Notes: generated by a model from the letters alone, not told the origin. Positions 37,201 to 46,163 are shown, numbered from the stretch's first letter. The stretch: DNA of 64,000 bases from Aliirhizobium smilacinae (GCF_006335145.1 NZ_VDMN01000001.1:1302001-1366000), one strand, 5' to 3'. Made by a program: numbers and translations.

Positions 37201-37459
37201 GAACGACAACATCATGTTTTTCGAAAAGGCGAGCGCCGGCCGGGAGAATGTGCTGCTGATCGCGGTCAACCTCGATCCATACAATGCGCATGAAGCGGAT
37301 GTCGAAATACCGCTCTGGTCATGGAACCTTCCGGACCACGGAGCACTTCAACTTGAAGATCTGATCGCCGGAAATCGATTTAGCTGGACAGGCAAGATCC
37401 AGCGTCTGCGGCTCGACCCGCAGGCAGGACTGCCGTTCGCCATATGGCGCGTCAGATAA
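34205..37459 (+). CDS. glgE: Maltose-1-phosphate maltosyltransferase with N-terminal pseudo-GH13 domain
   Basis: GlgE extends alpha-1,4-glucan using maltose 1-phosphate. The conserved GlgE enzyme occupies about residues 443-1084: a beta domain, then a GH13 barrel with the nucleophile in LFRVDNPHTKPFPFWEW, the acid/base in FLSEAFTKPKVMYRL and the third carboxylate in VNTHDINPDFL. Residues about 15-430 form an extra domain that looks like another GH13 barrel (LDLVIDQVAAD; GVAGFRCLGIGH where GFRxD is expected; FIAWTPG at the acid/base strand) but lacks the catalytic carboxylates. Total length of 1084 is well above the roughly 650-700 of stand-alone GlgE. First gene of the glucan operon; the ATG at 34205 begins MNTRPQF. 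Confidence 0.93.
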   Translation: MNTRPQFASRTSLTDLPPQIYYVHPLALKGADAWREVFAHARDLGFDTVLSGPLFERGDKASIFTTRNFGQLDPALGLGDDPNEAIASLVTAARDHDLKFMLDLVIDQVAADREHAPPVAADPRLKPQESGARKIDFLAESRHIENWRDRLVSLANLGVAGFRCLGIGHIAPEAWHDLIAFTRRSKPDAAFIAWTPGSSFADRKALAGTGMDGSFSSLAWWDMEERWIMDEYQIQRDLGYQIAFPEAPFAKRIAHGTDGCEVLKRKAVRALKLASTFTSGLMIPMGFEYGASIPLDPLYGDGSGLRGLKEQGSYDLSAEIREITGATNKTAAGFARRPLKLVSASQGPVVGLFQTDEEDSRASEKMRVILLNRDLRKTAAAPFNLLREAASPFLPLIAPEDETEVFDAKLKLKPGEIRIFEGYVSEPIVDAVSVPSAGEAAATPRLAIEKITPAVDDGRFVVKRVVGEVLKVEADIFGDGHDPLSAALLFRAADDEEWQEVPMALVLNDRWQAEFPLKRMGRHEFAIEGWKNPFQIFRYELTKKNEAGLDLRLEIQEGINLVLDALDHTDGHLKPHLQKLFDTLTAEQDKQRTQILLLAETADLMAKADRRPHRVRSQVIPVDAERIGAGFASWYQIFPRSQSGDPDRHGTFDDVIGRLPAIREMGFDVLYFPPIHPIGSTNRKGRNNTLTPAPNDPGSPYAIGSADGGHGDIHPELGTFEDFRRLVDAAEDHGLEIALDLAIQASPDHPWLTSHPGWFDWRPDGTIRYAENPPKKYEDIVNVDFYAKEAVPSLWIELRDVVQKWVDNGVKLFRVDNPHTKPFPFWEWMIADIRSRHPDVVFLSEAFTKPKVMYRLAKVGFSQSYTYFTWRNAKWELEEYMREITTQEPKEFFRPHFFVNTHDINPDFLQNAPRPAYLIRAALAATLSGLWGVYNGFELCEGRPDAKRKEYADSEKYEIRAWDHDRPGNIKGEIALLNRIRRENPALHSHLGLQLLPAWNDNIMFFEKASAGRENVLLIAVNLDPYNAHEADVEIPLWSWNLPDHGALQLEDLIAGNRFSWTGKIQRLRLDPQAGLPFAIWRVR

Positions 37460-37473
37460 GGGAGGAATGCGCC

Positions 37474-40400
37474 GTGGATTTCATGACGAACAGCCAAACA
37501 GACGCGATGGGCCAGAACCTCGGCCAGGGCGGCGATCCGCTATGGTACAAGGATGCGATCATCTACCAGCTGCATGTGAAGTCGTTTCACGATGCGAACG
37601 GAGATGGGATCGGCGACTTCAAGGGCCTGCACGAAAAGCTCGACCATATCGCTTCGCTCGGCGCCAATGCGATCTGGCTGCTGCCCTTCTTCCCTTCCCC
37701 GCGCCGCGATGACGGTTACGATATTGCCGATTACAGCAATGTGAGCGCGGATTACGGTACGATGGAGGAGTTCCGTGCCTTCGTCGATGCGGCCCACGAG
37801 CGCGGCATAAGGGTGATCATCGAACTCGTCATCAACCACACGTCAGACCAGCATCCGTGGTTTCAGCGGGCGCGCAACGCGCCGGCCGGTTCGCCCGAGC
37901 GGGATTTTTACGTCTGGTCGGACTCCGACCAGAAATTTCCCGAAACACGGATTATTTTTATTGATACGGAGAAGTCGAACTGGACATGGGACCCGGTCGC
38001 CGGCGCCTATTACTGGCACCGCTTCTATTCCCATCAGCCGGATCTCAACTTCGACAATCCGCAGGTGCTCGACGAGCTTCTAGAAGTGATGCGCTTCTGG
38101 GCCGATACGGGCATCGACGGTTTCCGGCTCGACGCCATCCCTTATCTGATCGAGCGTGAGGGGACCAATAACGAAAACCTGCCCGAGACCCACGATATCC
38201 TGAAGAAGATCCGTGCAGCGCTGGATGAAAGCCATCCCGGCAAGATGCTGCTTGCCGAGGCCAACCAGTGGCCGGAAGACACGAGCGAATATTTCGGCAA
38301 TGGCGACGAATGCAACATGGCGTTCCACTTTCCGCTGATGCCGCGCATGTATATGGCGATCGCCAAGGAAGACCGTTTTCCGATCACCGACATCATGCGC
38401 CAGACACCGGAAATCCCGGAAAACTGCCAATGGGCGATCTTCCTTCGAAACCATGACGAGCTGACGCTGGAAATGGTGACCGACGAAGAGCGCGACTATC
38501 TGTGGAACACCTATGCTGCAGACCGCCGCGCCCGGATCAATCTCGGCATCCGCCGCCGTCTGGCCCCACTGATGGAGCGCGACCGGCGGCGCATCGAGCT
38601 GATGAATGCGCTGCTTTTATCCATGCCGGGCACGCCCGTTCTGTATTATGGCGACGAGATCGGCATGGGCGACAATATCTATCTCGGCGACCGCGACGGA
38701 GTCCGCACTCCGATGCAGTGGTCGCCTGACCGCAATGGCGGTTTCTCCAAGGCCGATCCGGCGCGGCTGGTGCTGCCGCCAGTGATGGACCCGCTTTACG
38801 GCTACGAGGCGGTGAATGTGGAAGCGCAGGGTGCGGATGCGCATTCGCTGCTCAACTGGACGCGGCGGATGCTTTCGCTGCGCAACCGGCATCCGGCCTT
38901 CGGTCGCGGTTCGCTGCGGTTCCTGACGCCGGGCAACCGCAAGATCATGGCTTACCTGCGCGAATATGACGGCGAGACGATCCTCTGCGTCGCAAATCTC
39001 TCGCGCCTGCCGCAGGCGGTGGAGCTGGATCTGGCGCAGTTCGAGGGCTCTGTGCCGATCGAGCTGACCGGCATGTCGCCTTTCCCGCCGATCGGCCAGT
39101 TGACCTATCTGCTGACACTTCCGCCCTACGGTTTCTTCTGGTTCCAGCTCGCGTCCGATTCCGATGGCCCGAGCTGGCGCAAGGCGCCGCCGGAACAGGT
39201 GCAGGACATGGTGACCATGGTGGTGCGCCGCGATCTGCAGGAGCTGATCGACCAGCCGAAATTGGCAGCCACCATGTCCAACGACGTGCTGCCGGGCTAT
39301 CTCACCATGCGGCGGTGGTTCGGCTCCAAGGGGCAGATGCTCAACAGCGCATCGCTGGTTTCCGCCACCCCGCTGCCTTTCGCCAACAATATTCTGCTCG
39401 GCGAACTGGAAGCCGATATCGGCGGGCGCACTGACAGCTATCTCCTGCCGCTCGCCGTCTCTTGGGACGACAGTTTTCCGACCGCACTTGCCCAGCAGCT
39501 CGCTCTGGCACGGTTGCGGCAGGGACGGCGTGTCGGGTTCCTCACTGACGGTTTTGCCCATGAGAGTTTTGCGCGGGCCATCCTGCGCGGACTTTCGGAG
39601 CGGGCATCGATTACCGGCCGCACAGGAGCACTCGATTTCATCGGCACCGACCAGCTCGACACACTCACCATTACCGACGACCTGCCTGTGCACTGGCTTT
39701 CCGCCGAACAGTCGAACAGTTCGCTGATCGTCGGCGATCTGGCGATGGTGAAGCTGATCCGGCACATTTTCCCTGGCACCCACCCGGAAGTGGAGATGAC
39801 CCGGCACCTGACAAAGGTTGGCTACCGGAACACAGCGCAGTTGCTGGGCGAAGTGACGCGCACAGGACCTGACGGCACAAGCCATACGCTGATCATCGTG
39901 CAGAAGGCGATCCGAAACCAAGGCGACGCCTGGAACTGGATGCTCGGCAACCTGCGCCGGTCGATCGACGATATCGTCGTTACCGGCTCGGACGGAGATG
40001 CGGCCGACGATCATTTCAAGCCGCTGGTCGCCTTCAGCGCCCGCATTGGTCAACGTCTCGGCGAACTGCATGTGACGCTGGCCGAAGAGAGCGACGACGA
40101 GGCTTTCAAGCCGGAATGGGCCAAGGAGAAGGACATTGCCGCATGGCGCGAGTCCGTCACCACCCAGATCGGTCAGAGCCTGACGGTTCTGGAAAATGCA
40201 GTCGGCGGGCTGGAAGGCGAGCTTGCCACGACAGCCAGATCGCTGGTCGAGCGGCGCGACGAACTGATCGATCTTGCGGCCCGGCTGACCGAACATACCA
40301 AGGGCACGCTGATGACCCGCCATCACGGTGATTTCCATCTCGGCCAGATTCTGGTGGCGGAAAGCGATGCCTATATCATCGACTTCGAGGGCGAGCCGAC

Positions 40401-40785
40401 GCGGGCATTGGCCGAGCGCCGGGCAAAGACCAACCCGTTGCGCGATGTCGCCGGGCTGCTCAGGTCGCTGAGCTATCTGGCGGCCGCTGCCGACATGGAC
40501 CGCGAGGTGGTGAGCGAGGTTGACGATATCCGCCACCGCGAGCTGATCACCCGCTTCATTGAGCTGGCCGAACCCGCGTTCTTGCAAGCCTATTTCACCG
40601 CCGTCGAAAAATCTGATGCGCTGATGCATTCGAATACGGCGCGCGAAAAGGTGCTCGACCTCTTCCTGCTGGAAAAGGCCGCCTATGAAGTGGCCTACGA
40701 GGTTCGCAGCCGTCCGCACTGGCTTCCTCTACCGCTCGCCGGATTTTCGGCGATCGCATCCCGACTTCTGGAGAGTGACCGATGA
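37474..40785 (+). CDS. treS: Trehalose synthase fused to maltokinase
   Basis: A bifunctional protein of 1103 residues. The N-terminal part (about 20-570) is trehalose synthase, which interconverts trehalose and maltose: WYKDAIIYQLHVKSFHD, nucleophile Asp in GFRLDAIPYL, Glu in LLAEANQWPED, Asp in FLRNHDELTLE. The C-terminal part (about 620-1100) is a maltokinase (Pep2-like): VLPGYLTMRRWFGSKGQ, then the kinase loop HHGDFHLGQILV and IIDFEGEP. Maltokinase makes maltose 1-phosphate, the GlgE substrate, so the fusion feeds GlgE directly. The GTG at 37474 is preferred because GGAGG lies 8 nt upstream; an ATG at 37483 is possible. Confidence 0.95.
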   Translation: MDFMTNSQTDAMGQNLGQGGDPLWYKDAIIYQLHVKSFHDANGDGIGDFKGLHEKLDHIASLGANAIWLLPFFPSPRRDDGYDIADYSNVSADYGTMEEFRAFVDAAHERGIRVIIELVINHTSDQHPWFQRARNAPAGSPERDFYVWSDSDQKFPETRIIFIDTEKSNWTWDPVAGAYYWHRFYSHQPDLNFDNPQVLDELLEVMRFWADTGIDGFRLDAIPYLIEREGTNNENLPETHDILKKIRAALDESHPGKMLLAEANQWPEDTSEYFGNGDECNMAFHFPLMPRMYMAIAKEDRFPITDIMRQTPEIPENCQWAIFLRNHDELTLEMVTDEERDYLWNTYAADRRARINLGIRRRLAPLMERDRRRIELMNALLLSMPGTPVLYYGDEIGMGDNIYLGDRDGVRTPMQWSPDRNGGFSKADPARLVLPPVMDPLYGYEAVNVEAQGADAHSLLNWTRRMLSLRNRHPAFGRGSLRFLTPGNRKIMAYLREYDGETILCVANLSRLPQAVELDLAQFEGSVPIELTGMSPFPPIGQLTYLLTLPPYGFFWFQLASDSDGPSWRKAPPEQVQDMVTMVVRRDLQELIDQPKLAATMSNDVLPGYLTMRRWFGSKGQMLNSASLVSATPLPFANNILLGELEADIGGRTDSYLLPLAVSWDDSFPTALAQQLALARLRQGRRVGFLTDGFAHESFARAILRGLSERASITGRTGALDFIGTDQLDTLTITDDLPVHWLSAEQSNSSLIVGDLAMVKLIRHIFPGTHPEVEMTRHLTKVGYRNTAQLLGEVTRTGPDGTSHTLIIVQKAIRNQGDAWNWMLGNLRRSIDDIVVTGSDGDAADDHFKPLVAFSARIGQRLGELHVTLAEESDDEAFKPEWAKEKDIAAWRESVTTQIGQSLTVLENAVGGLEGELATTARSLVERRDELIDLAARLTEHTKGTLMTRHHGDFHLGQILVAESDAYIIDFEGEPTRALAERRAKTNPLRDVAGLLRSLSYLAAAADMDREVVSEVDDIRHRELITRFIELAEPAFLQAYFTAVEKSDALMHSNTAREKVLDLFLLEKAAYEVAYEVRSRPHWLPLPLAGFSAIASRLLESDR

Positions 40786-42989
40786 GATACGAGCGCGCAG
40801 ACCTGATGACCGGCATGGTGCAGGAGGGTTTGCAGGCCCTTGTCGACGGGCGCCACGGCGATCCGTTCTCGATTCTCGGTCGGCACCAGTATGGTGATCT
40901 CACCGTCGTACGCGTTCTGTTGCCGGGCGCGCTTTCTGTGGCCGTGATCGAAAGCGAGACGGGAAAGGTGATGGCGGAGTTGGAGCCGATCCATGAAGCC
41001 GGCATCTTTGCCGGTCTGGTCGGCAGCCCCGTCCCTTATAAACTTCGCATCGAATGGCCGGATGCAATACAGGAAACCGAAGACCCCTATTCCTATCCGC
41101 CGCTGCTGGGCGAACTCGATCTGCATCTGATCAGCCAAGGCACGCATTACGAGCTGGGCCGCACGCTCGGGGCGATCCCGATGGAGATCGATGGCGTGGA
41201 CGGCGTACGTTTTTCGGTCTGGGCGCCGAATGCTCAACGGGTCTCCGTCGTCGGCGATTTCAATGCCTGGGACGGACGGCGCAACCCGATGCGGCTTCGC
41301 GCGCAGGCCGGGATCTGGGAACTGTTCATTCCCCGCCTGACGCATGGCGAGCGCTACAAGTTCGAGCTGCTTGACGCCCACGGCAATCTTCTGCCGCAGC
41401 GCGCCGACCCGGTGGCACGGTCTTCGGAAGCTTCGCCTTCGACGGCATCGATCATCGCCTCGTCAAAACCGTTCCGCTGGAACGATGCGGACTGGCTGGC
41501 ATCGCAGGCGAAGGACCGGACGCGTGAAGGCGCGATGTCCGTTTATGAAGTGCATCTCGGCTCGTGGGTCAGGATTGCCGAGGAAGGCAACCGCTCGCTC
41601 GACTGGGTGGAACTCAGCCAGCGGCTGGTGCCTTATGTGAAGAAGCTCGGTTTTACCCATATCGAGATGCTGCCGATCATGGAGCATCCGTTCGGCGGGT
41701 CCTGGGGTTACCAGCCGCTTGGCCTGTTTGCCCCGACCGGGCGGCACGGCACGCCGGAAGACTTTGCCTATTTCATCGACCGCTGCCATGAGGAAGGTAT
41801 CGGCGTCATCCTCGACTGGGTGCCTGCGCATTTTCCGACCGATGTCTGGGGTCTGGCGCGCTTCGATGGCACGGCGCTTTACGAACATGCCGATCCGCGC
41901 GAGGGGTTCCACAAGGACTGGAACACGCTGATCTACAATCTCGGCCGCAACGAGGTGAAGGGGTTCCTGATCGCATCCGCGCTCGAATGGCTCGAACATT
42001 TCCATGTCGATGCGCTGCGCGTCGATGCCGTGGCCTCGATGCTCTACCGCGATTACAGCCGCAACGAGGGGGAATGGATCCCCAACCAGTATGGCGGTCG
42101 CGAGAACCTCGAATCCGTCGAGTTCTTCAAACATCTCAACAGCATCATCCATGACCGATGCCCGCATGCCTTTACCGTGGCGGAGGAATCGACCGCTTGG
42201 CCGGGCGTGACCAACAGCGTCGAAAATGGCGGGCTCGGTTTCGATTTCAAATGGAACATGGGCTGGATGCACGACACGCTGCATTACGTCTCGGACGATC
42301 CGGTCTACCGGAAATACGAACATGGCAGCATGACCTTCGGGATGATCTATGCCTATTCGGAACGTTTCATGCTGCCGATCAGCCATGACGAGGTGGTGCA
42401 TGGCAAGGGCTCGCTGCTCGGCAAGATGCCGGGCGATGCGTGGCAGAAGCTCGCCAACCTGCGGGCCTATTACGGCTTCATGTGGGGCCATCCCGGCAAG
42501 AAACTGCTGTTCATGGGCTGCGAGATCGGCCAGGAAACAGAATGGAACCATGACGGGTCTGTTGTCTGGGACCTACTCGACCGACCGGAGCATGCTGGCA
42601 TCCAGTTCCTGATCCGCGACCTCAACCAGATTTATGCCAAGGAACCGGCCTTGCAGTTCAGCGACCTCCACGCTGAAGGTTTTCAATGGGCAGTGGCGGA
42701 TGACGCGGAAAACTCGGTTTACGGAATGCTGCGGACATCCGAGGATCGGTCGTCGCACATGCTGGTCATGTCCAACATGACGCCGGTGCCGCGATACGGC
42801 TACCGTGTCGGCGTGCCGGATGAAGGGCGCTGGGAAGTGGTGCTCAACACCGACGCGTCGATCTATGGCGGCACGAATTTCGGCCAGATGGACGCCTGGG
42901 CGCATCGTTCGCCGGAACACGGCAAGCCGTTCTCGGTGGCGCTGGACCTTCCGGCGCTGTCGACGGTGTTTCTGAGGTGGCGGGGATAA
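40782..42989 (+). CDS. glgB: 1,4-alpha-glucan branching enzyme
   Basis: GlgB introduces alpha-1,6 branches into the linear glucan made by GlgE. It is 735 residues: an N-terminal domain, a CBM48 module (VRFSVWAPNAQRVSVVGDFNAWDG), and a GH13 catalytic barrel with Asp in LRVDAVASMLYRDYSR, Glu in TVAEESTAWPGVT and Asp in LPISHDEVVHGKGS. The start codon overlaps the treS stop by 4 nt (ATGA), so expression is coupled. It completes the trehalose-to-branched-glucan route in one operon; glgC and glgA of the ADP-glucose route are not here. Confidence 0.97.
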   Translation: MRYERADLMTGMVQEGLQALVDGRHGDPFSILGRHQYGDLTVVRVLLPGALSVAVIESETGKVMAELEPIHEAGIFAGLVGSPVPYKLRIEWPDAIQETEDPYSYPPLLGELDLHLISQGTHYELGRTLGAIPMEIDGVDGVRFSVWAPNAQRVSVVGDFNAWDGRRNPMRLRAQAGIWELFIPRLTHGERYKFELLDAHGNLLPQRADPVARSSEASPSTASIIASSKPFRWNDADWLASQAKDRTREGAMSVYEVHLGSWVRIAEEGNRSLDWVELSQRLVPYVKKLGFTHIEMLPIMEHPFGGSWGYQPLGLFAPTGRHGTPEDFAYFIDRCHEEGIGVILDWVPAHFPTDVWGLARFDGTALYEHADPREGFHKDWNTLIYNLGRNEVKGFLIASALEWLEHFHVDALRVDAVASMLYRDYSRNEGEWIPNQYGGRENLESVEFFKHLNSIIHDRCPHAFTVAEESTAWPGVTNSVENGGLGFDFKWNMGWMHDTLHYVSDDPVYRKYEHGSMTFGMIYAYSERFMLPISHDEVVHGKGSLLGKMPGDAWQKLANLRAYYGFMWGHPGKKLLFMGCEIGQETEWNHDGSVVWDLLDRPEHAGIQFLIRDLNQIYAKEPALQFSDLHAEGFQWAVADDAENSVYGMLRTSEDRSSHMLVMSNMTPVPRYGYRVGVPDEGRWEVVLNTDASIYGGTNFGQMDAWAHRSPEHGKPFSVALDLPALSTVFLRWRG

Positions 42990-43068
42990 CTTACCGCCGG
43001 GTTTGCCCGGATTGAAGAGTTGCGAAGATACGATTATCTTCGGGCAGCATGAGGCCGGAAACTCCGCA

Positions 43069-43524
43069 ATGCCTGACCACGACAATGCCTATCGCCAGAC
43101 GATGAACCAGATATCGGCACTCATGGATCTGATGCGGCCGATGATAAATCATGTCGGCCATTTCACGGAGGCACTGGGTCGCCATGATGTCGAATTCAAC
43201 AAGATTGGGCGTCACTTCCATGACCTGCGTCAGGACATGATCACCTTGCGAACTGGGCAGATGCAGATCAAGTCGGAATTGGCGGAATTCAAAGCGGATA
43301 TCACAATACGTCTAGACGCAATCTTCATTCGGCTAGATGAGATAGAGAGCACCGGGGTGAGGAACGAAACTGCAATTCGCAACCTTGCTTCGGAGATGGT
43401 GCTTCAGCACAATACGATCCTCAACGCGCTGCAGGACAGCCACAACAACAAGCTTGCCCTTGAGCAGCTTGAGGAAAGACTGAGTGAGCTTGAGCGCGAG
43501 GTTCGTCAGTTGCGGCGCAACTGA
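43069..43524 (+). CDS. Hypothetical coiled-coil protein
   Basis: A 151-residue soluble protein of unknown function starting at ATG 43069 (MPDHDNAYRQ); an in-frame TTG at 43003 is less likely. Residues about 20-60 are helical (ALMDLMRPMINHVGHFTEALGRH), and most of the rest has heptad spacing typical of coiled coil, ending in a charged helix (LEQLEERLSELEREVRQLRRN). It has no cysteines, signal peptide or membrane segment. It lies 79 bp after glgB on the same strand, but no functional link to glycogen is evident. Coding style matches its neighbours. Confidence 0.65.
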   Translation: MPDHDNAYRQTMNQISALMDLMRPMINHVGHFTEALGRHDVEFNKIGRHFHDLRQDMITLRTGQMQIKSELAEFKADITIRLDAIFIRLDEIESTGVRNETAIRNLASEMVLQHNTILNALQDSHNNKLALEQLEERLSELEREVRQLRRN

Positions 43525-43534
43525 CGTCGATCGT

Positions 43535-44731
43535 TTACAAGGTCTCTCGCCATCCTTGTTGATAGACCACCCGCTCCACCCCCGCGAACCGTGCAACGCG
43601 CTGCAATTCCGCATCGAGCTTTTCCAGCCTTCCCGCAGACGCCCGCACGCCCTTTTCAAGCCACAGCCGTTTGACGTCCAGCACGCCCGCCTTGCGGTCA
43701 GCCTTCATGTCGATCCGGCCGATCATGCGGTCGCCTTCGAGAAGCGGAAAGACGTAATAGCCGTATTGCCGTTTCGGCTCCGGCACGAAAACCTCGATGC
43801 GGTAGGAGAAGTTGAACAGACGTTCGGCACGGTTGCGATTGCGCAGCAGCGGGTCGAACGGGCTGAGAACCCGGATGCGAGCCGGCGGTTCGGGGATTGC
43901 GCCGAGATGGTCCAGAAAACCGAGAAGCGCGAAAGAGGCGCGTGGACGGCTGCCATCGGCCGCTTCGATCACCACCTCCGTCAGTTCGTCGCGATGGCCT
44001 GCCACCCATGCCCGCGCCTCTTCCGGCGTGACGATGTCCCAAAAGGCCGAAAGTTCGCCCGATGTGGCGAAACCGAGTTTGGTCATGGCACTGCGGCAGG
44101 CCCAGTCGACGAACTCATCGTGCTCGACATCCGGCTCATGATGATGCGCGGCAATGACACGTTCGGTGAGATTGTAGACCTTCTGGAAATTCACCCGGCC
44201 AGCGATCGACAGCTTGCCGGTGTGCCAGTGATATTCGAGCGCGCTCTTGTTCGGATGCCAGTTCCACCAGCCGCCGGATTTGTGGTCCTCCACCTTCATA
44301 TCGCGTGACATGATGGCGCCGTTTTCGGTGATGTAACGGAGCGTTTCCTCGAATGCGGAATCGAAGCCTTCGCCCTGCCATTTCCGCCAACGCTCGGCGA
44401 GGATCGGCGCGCGGCGGCGGAAGCGGTGTTTCCAGTAGCGGAAGAGCTTTGCCGGGATGATCGAGGCGTCATGCGTCCAGTGTTCGAAAAGCTCGCCGTC
44501 CTTTTCCAGAAGTGCCGTCAGATGCTCCCGCCTGTAGGTCTGGTTGCGGGAAAACAGGATCATGTGATGGGCGCGTTCCACCGTCGCGATACTATCCACC
44601 TGGACGAAACCGAGATCGTCGATGAGCTGTAGAAGATCTGCCTTGGGCAACGCGCGGCCGGGCGGAGCGGAAAGCTGTTGCCGCTCGAGGAAGATGCGTC
44701 GTGCCTGCTCGTTCGGAATCAGGATAGCCAT
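43535..44731 (-). CDS. YcaQ-type winged-helix DNA glycosylase (crosslink repair)
   Basis: A 398-residue protein of the YcaQ/HTH_42 family. E. coli YcaQ is a DNA glycosylase that unhooks interstrand crosslinks and removes bulky N-alkyl adducts; an antibiotic self-protection branch (AlkZ-like) also exists. The conserved QxD active-site motif appears in FVQVDSIATVERAHHMILFSR. The winged-helix region includes WTHDASIIPAKLFRYWKHRF, and the C-terminus carries LSPFDPLLRNRNRAERLFNFSYRIEVFVP and YVFPLLEGDRMIGRIDMKADR. It is divergent from bioMNY. Repair of crosslinks is inferred from family. Confidence 0.88.
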   Translation of the reverse strand: MAILIPNEQARRIFLERQQLSAPPGRALPKADLLQLIDDLGFVQVDSIATVERAHHMILFSRNQTYRREHLTALLEKDGELFEHWTHDASIIPAKLFRYWKHRFRRRAPILAERWRKWQGEGFDSAFEETLRYITENGAIMSRDMKVEDHKSGGWWNWHPNKSALEYHWHTGKLSIAGRVNFQKVYNLTERVIAAHHHEPDVEHDEFVDWACRSAMTKLGFATSGELSAFWDIVTPEEARAWVAGHRDELTEVVIEAADGSRPRASFALLGFLDHLGAIPEPPARIRVLSPFDPLLRNRNRAERLFNFSYRIEVFVPEPKRQYGYYVFPLLEGDRMIGRIDMKADRKAGVLDVKRLWLEKGVRASAGRLEKLDAELQRVARFAGVERVVYQQGWRETL

Positions 44732-44841
44732 GCGTGCGAGATTAGGTCGGCTTTACGCCCTTTTCAATGTTCTTTTTTTGTTCCGAATTCCTTTGTTGGC
44801 GATGCGGGTTTATAGACGCTGGGACATTTTGAGGATCTGGT

Positions 44842-45528
44842 TTGGATATCCATTTTGACAAGGTCGAGGTTCGCTTCGAAGGCCGCACGGTCATCCATCC
44901 GCTCGACCTGACGCTCAGCGAACGGCGGATCGGCATTATCGGGTTGAACGGCTCGGGCAAAACCACGATCGCTCGGATGATCAACGGGCTGGTCAAGCCA
45001 TCCTCCGGCCGGGTCACGGTCAACGGCTTCGATACGCTTGCCCAGGAGGACGAGGCCCGCGGGCAAAGCGGCTTCATCTTTCAGAACCCGCAGAACCAGA
45101 TCATTCTGCCGCTGCTGCGCGAGGATATCGCGCTTGGTCTCAAGTCGAGGAAACTTTCCAAGACAGACGTGACGGCCGCAGTCGATGCCGTGCTGGATCG
45201 TTTCGGCATCCGCCATCTCGGCGACCGGCGTGCGCACGAACTGTCCGGCGGGGAACTGCAGCTTGCAGCGCTCGCTTCGGTGCTCGTGACCCAGCCGAAG
45301 ATCCTGGTGATGGACGAGCCGACCAACCAGCTCGACATCAAGAACCGAAACCTCGTGGAAGAGACGATCCGAACGTTGCCGGAAGACGTCATCGTCATCA
45401 GTCATGATCTCAATCTCGTGGAAGGTATGGAACGGGTCCTGCTGGTCCGGGGCGGGCGAATTGCAGCCGATGGGGAACCGGCTCGGGTGATTGGCGAATA
45501 TCGGGCGATGCATGGAGTCCCGGCCTGA
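44842..45528 (+). CDS. bioM: Biotin ECF transporter ATPase BioM
   Basis: ATP-binding subunit of the energy-coupling-factor biotin uptake system BioMNY. It is 228 residues from a TTG start at 44842. Walker A is GLNGSGKTT, Q-loop FIFQNPQNQIILPLL, signature LSGGELQLAAL, Walker B KILVMDEPTNQLD and switch His VISHDL. Its order with a CbiQ-like protein and BioY identifies it as biotin-specific. bioN begins on the last base of its stop codon. Confidence 0.94.
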   Translation: MDIHFDKVEVRFEGRTVIHPLDLTLSERRIGIIGLNGSGKTTIARMINGLVKPSSGRVTVNGFDTLAQEDEARGQSGFIFQNPQNQIILPLLREDIALGLKSRKLSKTDVTAAVDAVLDRFGIRHLGDRRAHELSGGELQLAALASVLVTQPKILVMDEPTNQLDIKNRNLVEETIRTLPEDVIVISHDLNLVEGMERVLLVRGGRIAADGEPARVIGEYRAMHGVPA

Positions 45529-46133
45529 TGCGCTCGCTGCATATCGAGGGCGACAGTGTTCTTCACCGGCTGCCGGCGGGGGTGAAGCTGGCGACGCTGG
45601 CCGTCATAAGCCTTGTTCTGTTCAAGATCGATATTCCCGGATTGCTCGCCGTGGCAGCGCTCGCCGGTCTCGTCGGACATGCATTGCTGCGAATCAGTAC
45701 AGCGGAAATCTGGCACCGGATGCGCCCATTTGCGCTGATCGTTGTCGTCGTTGCGCTGTTCACGGCGGTTTTCAGCGGCACCACCGAAGGCCTTACGGCA
45801 TTTTTCCGGCTGGCGGCTCTGGCACTGTTTGCCAGCCTGGTTACAGCGACGACCACGACCGGTGATTTTATCGACGTGATCACCAAGGCGGCGATGCCAC
45901 TTGAGCGTCTCGGCGTTCTGAGGGCTCAGGATGTCGGCCTTTCGATCGGTTTGGTCATCCGTTTCGTGCCGGAAATCCTCAGCCGCTACGAAATCATCCG
46001 CGATGCGCATTACGCCCGTGGGTTGAAACCTCGCCCGCTTTCCATCATCGTTCCGCTGATCATCACGACGCTTCGAAGCGCCGACGAGATAGCCGTAGCC
46101 ATTGACGCTCGCGGCATCCGCAGTCAGAAGTGA
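45528..46133 (+). CDS. bioN: Biotin ECF transporter transmembrane protein BioN
   Basis: Transmembrane coupling (T) component of BioMNY. It is 201 residues with about five TM helices, and a cytoplasmic helix bearing the coupling motif near the C-terminus (ARGLKPRPLS, where Ala-Arg-Gly contacts the ATPase; a second AIDARGIRSQK follows). Its ATG overlaps the bioM stop by one base. It links ATP hydrolysis to conformational change in BioY. Confidence 0.93.
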   Translation: MRSLHIEGDSVLHRLPAGVKLATLAVISLVLFKIDIPGLLAVAALAGLVGHALLRISTAEIWHRMRPFALIVVVVALFTAVFSGTTEGLTAFFRLAALALFASLVTATTTTGDFIDVITKAAMPLERLGVLRAQDVGLSIGLVIRFVPEILSRYEIIRDAHYARGLKPRPLSIIVPLIITTLRSADEIAVAIDARGIRSQK

Positions 46134-46163
46134 GGCAATCTCAGCCTTAAGGATACCGAAACC

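Noticed and set aside
38617..40719. A 700-codon open frame antisense to treS
   Set aside because: High GC content in the third codon positions of treS leaves its complementary frame open. The sense protein is a complete TreS-maltokinase, and the antisense translation shows no domain.
44810..44819. TTATAGACGC upstream of bioM as a BioR-box (TTATMKATAA) site
   Set aside because: Only the first seven bases fit the consensus and the second half of the palindrome is lost, so the match is too weak to call.
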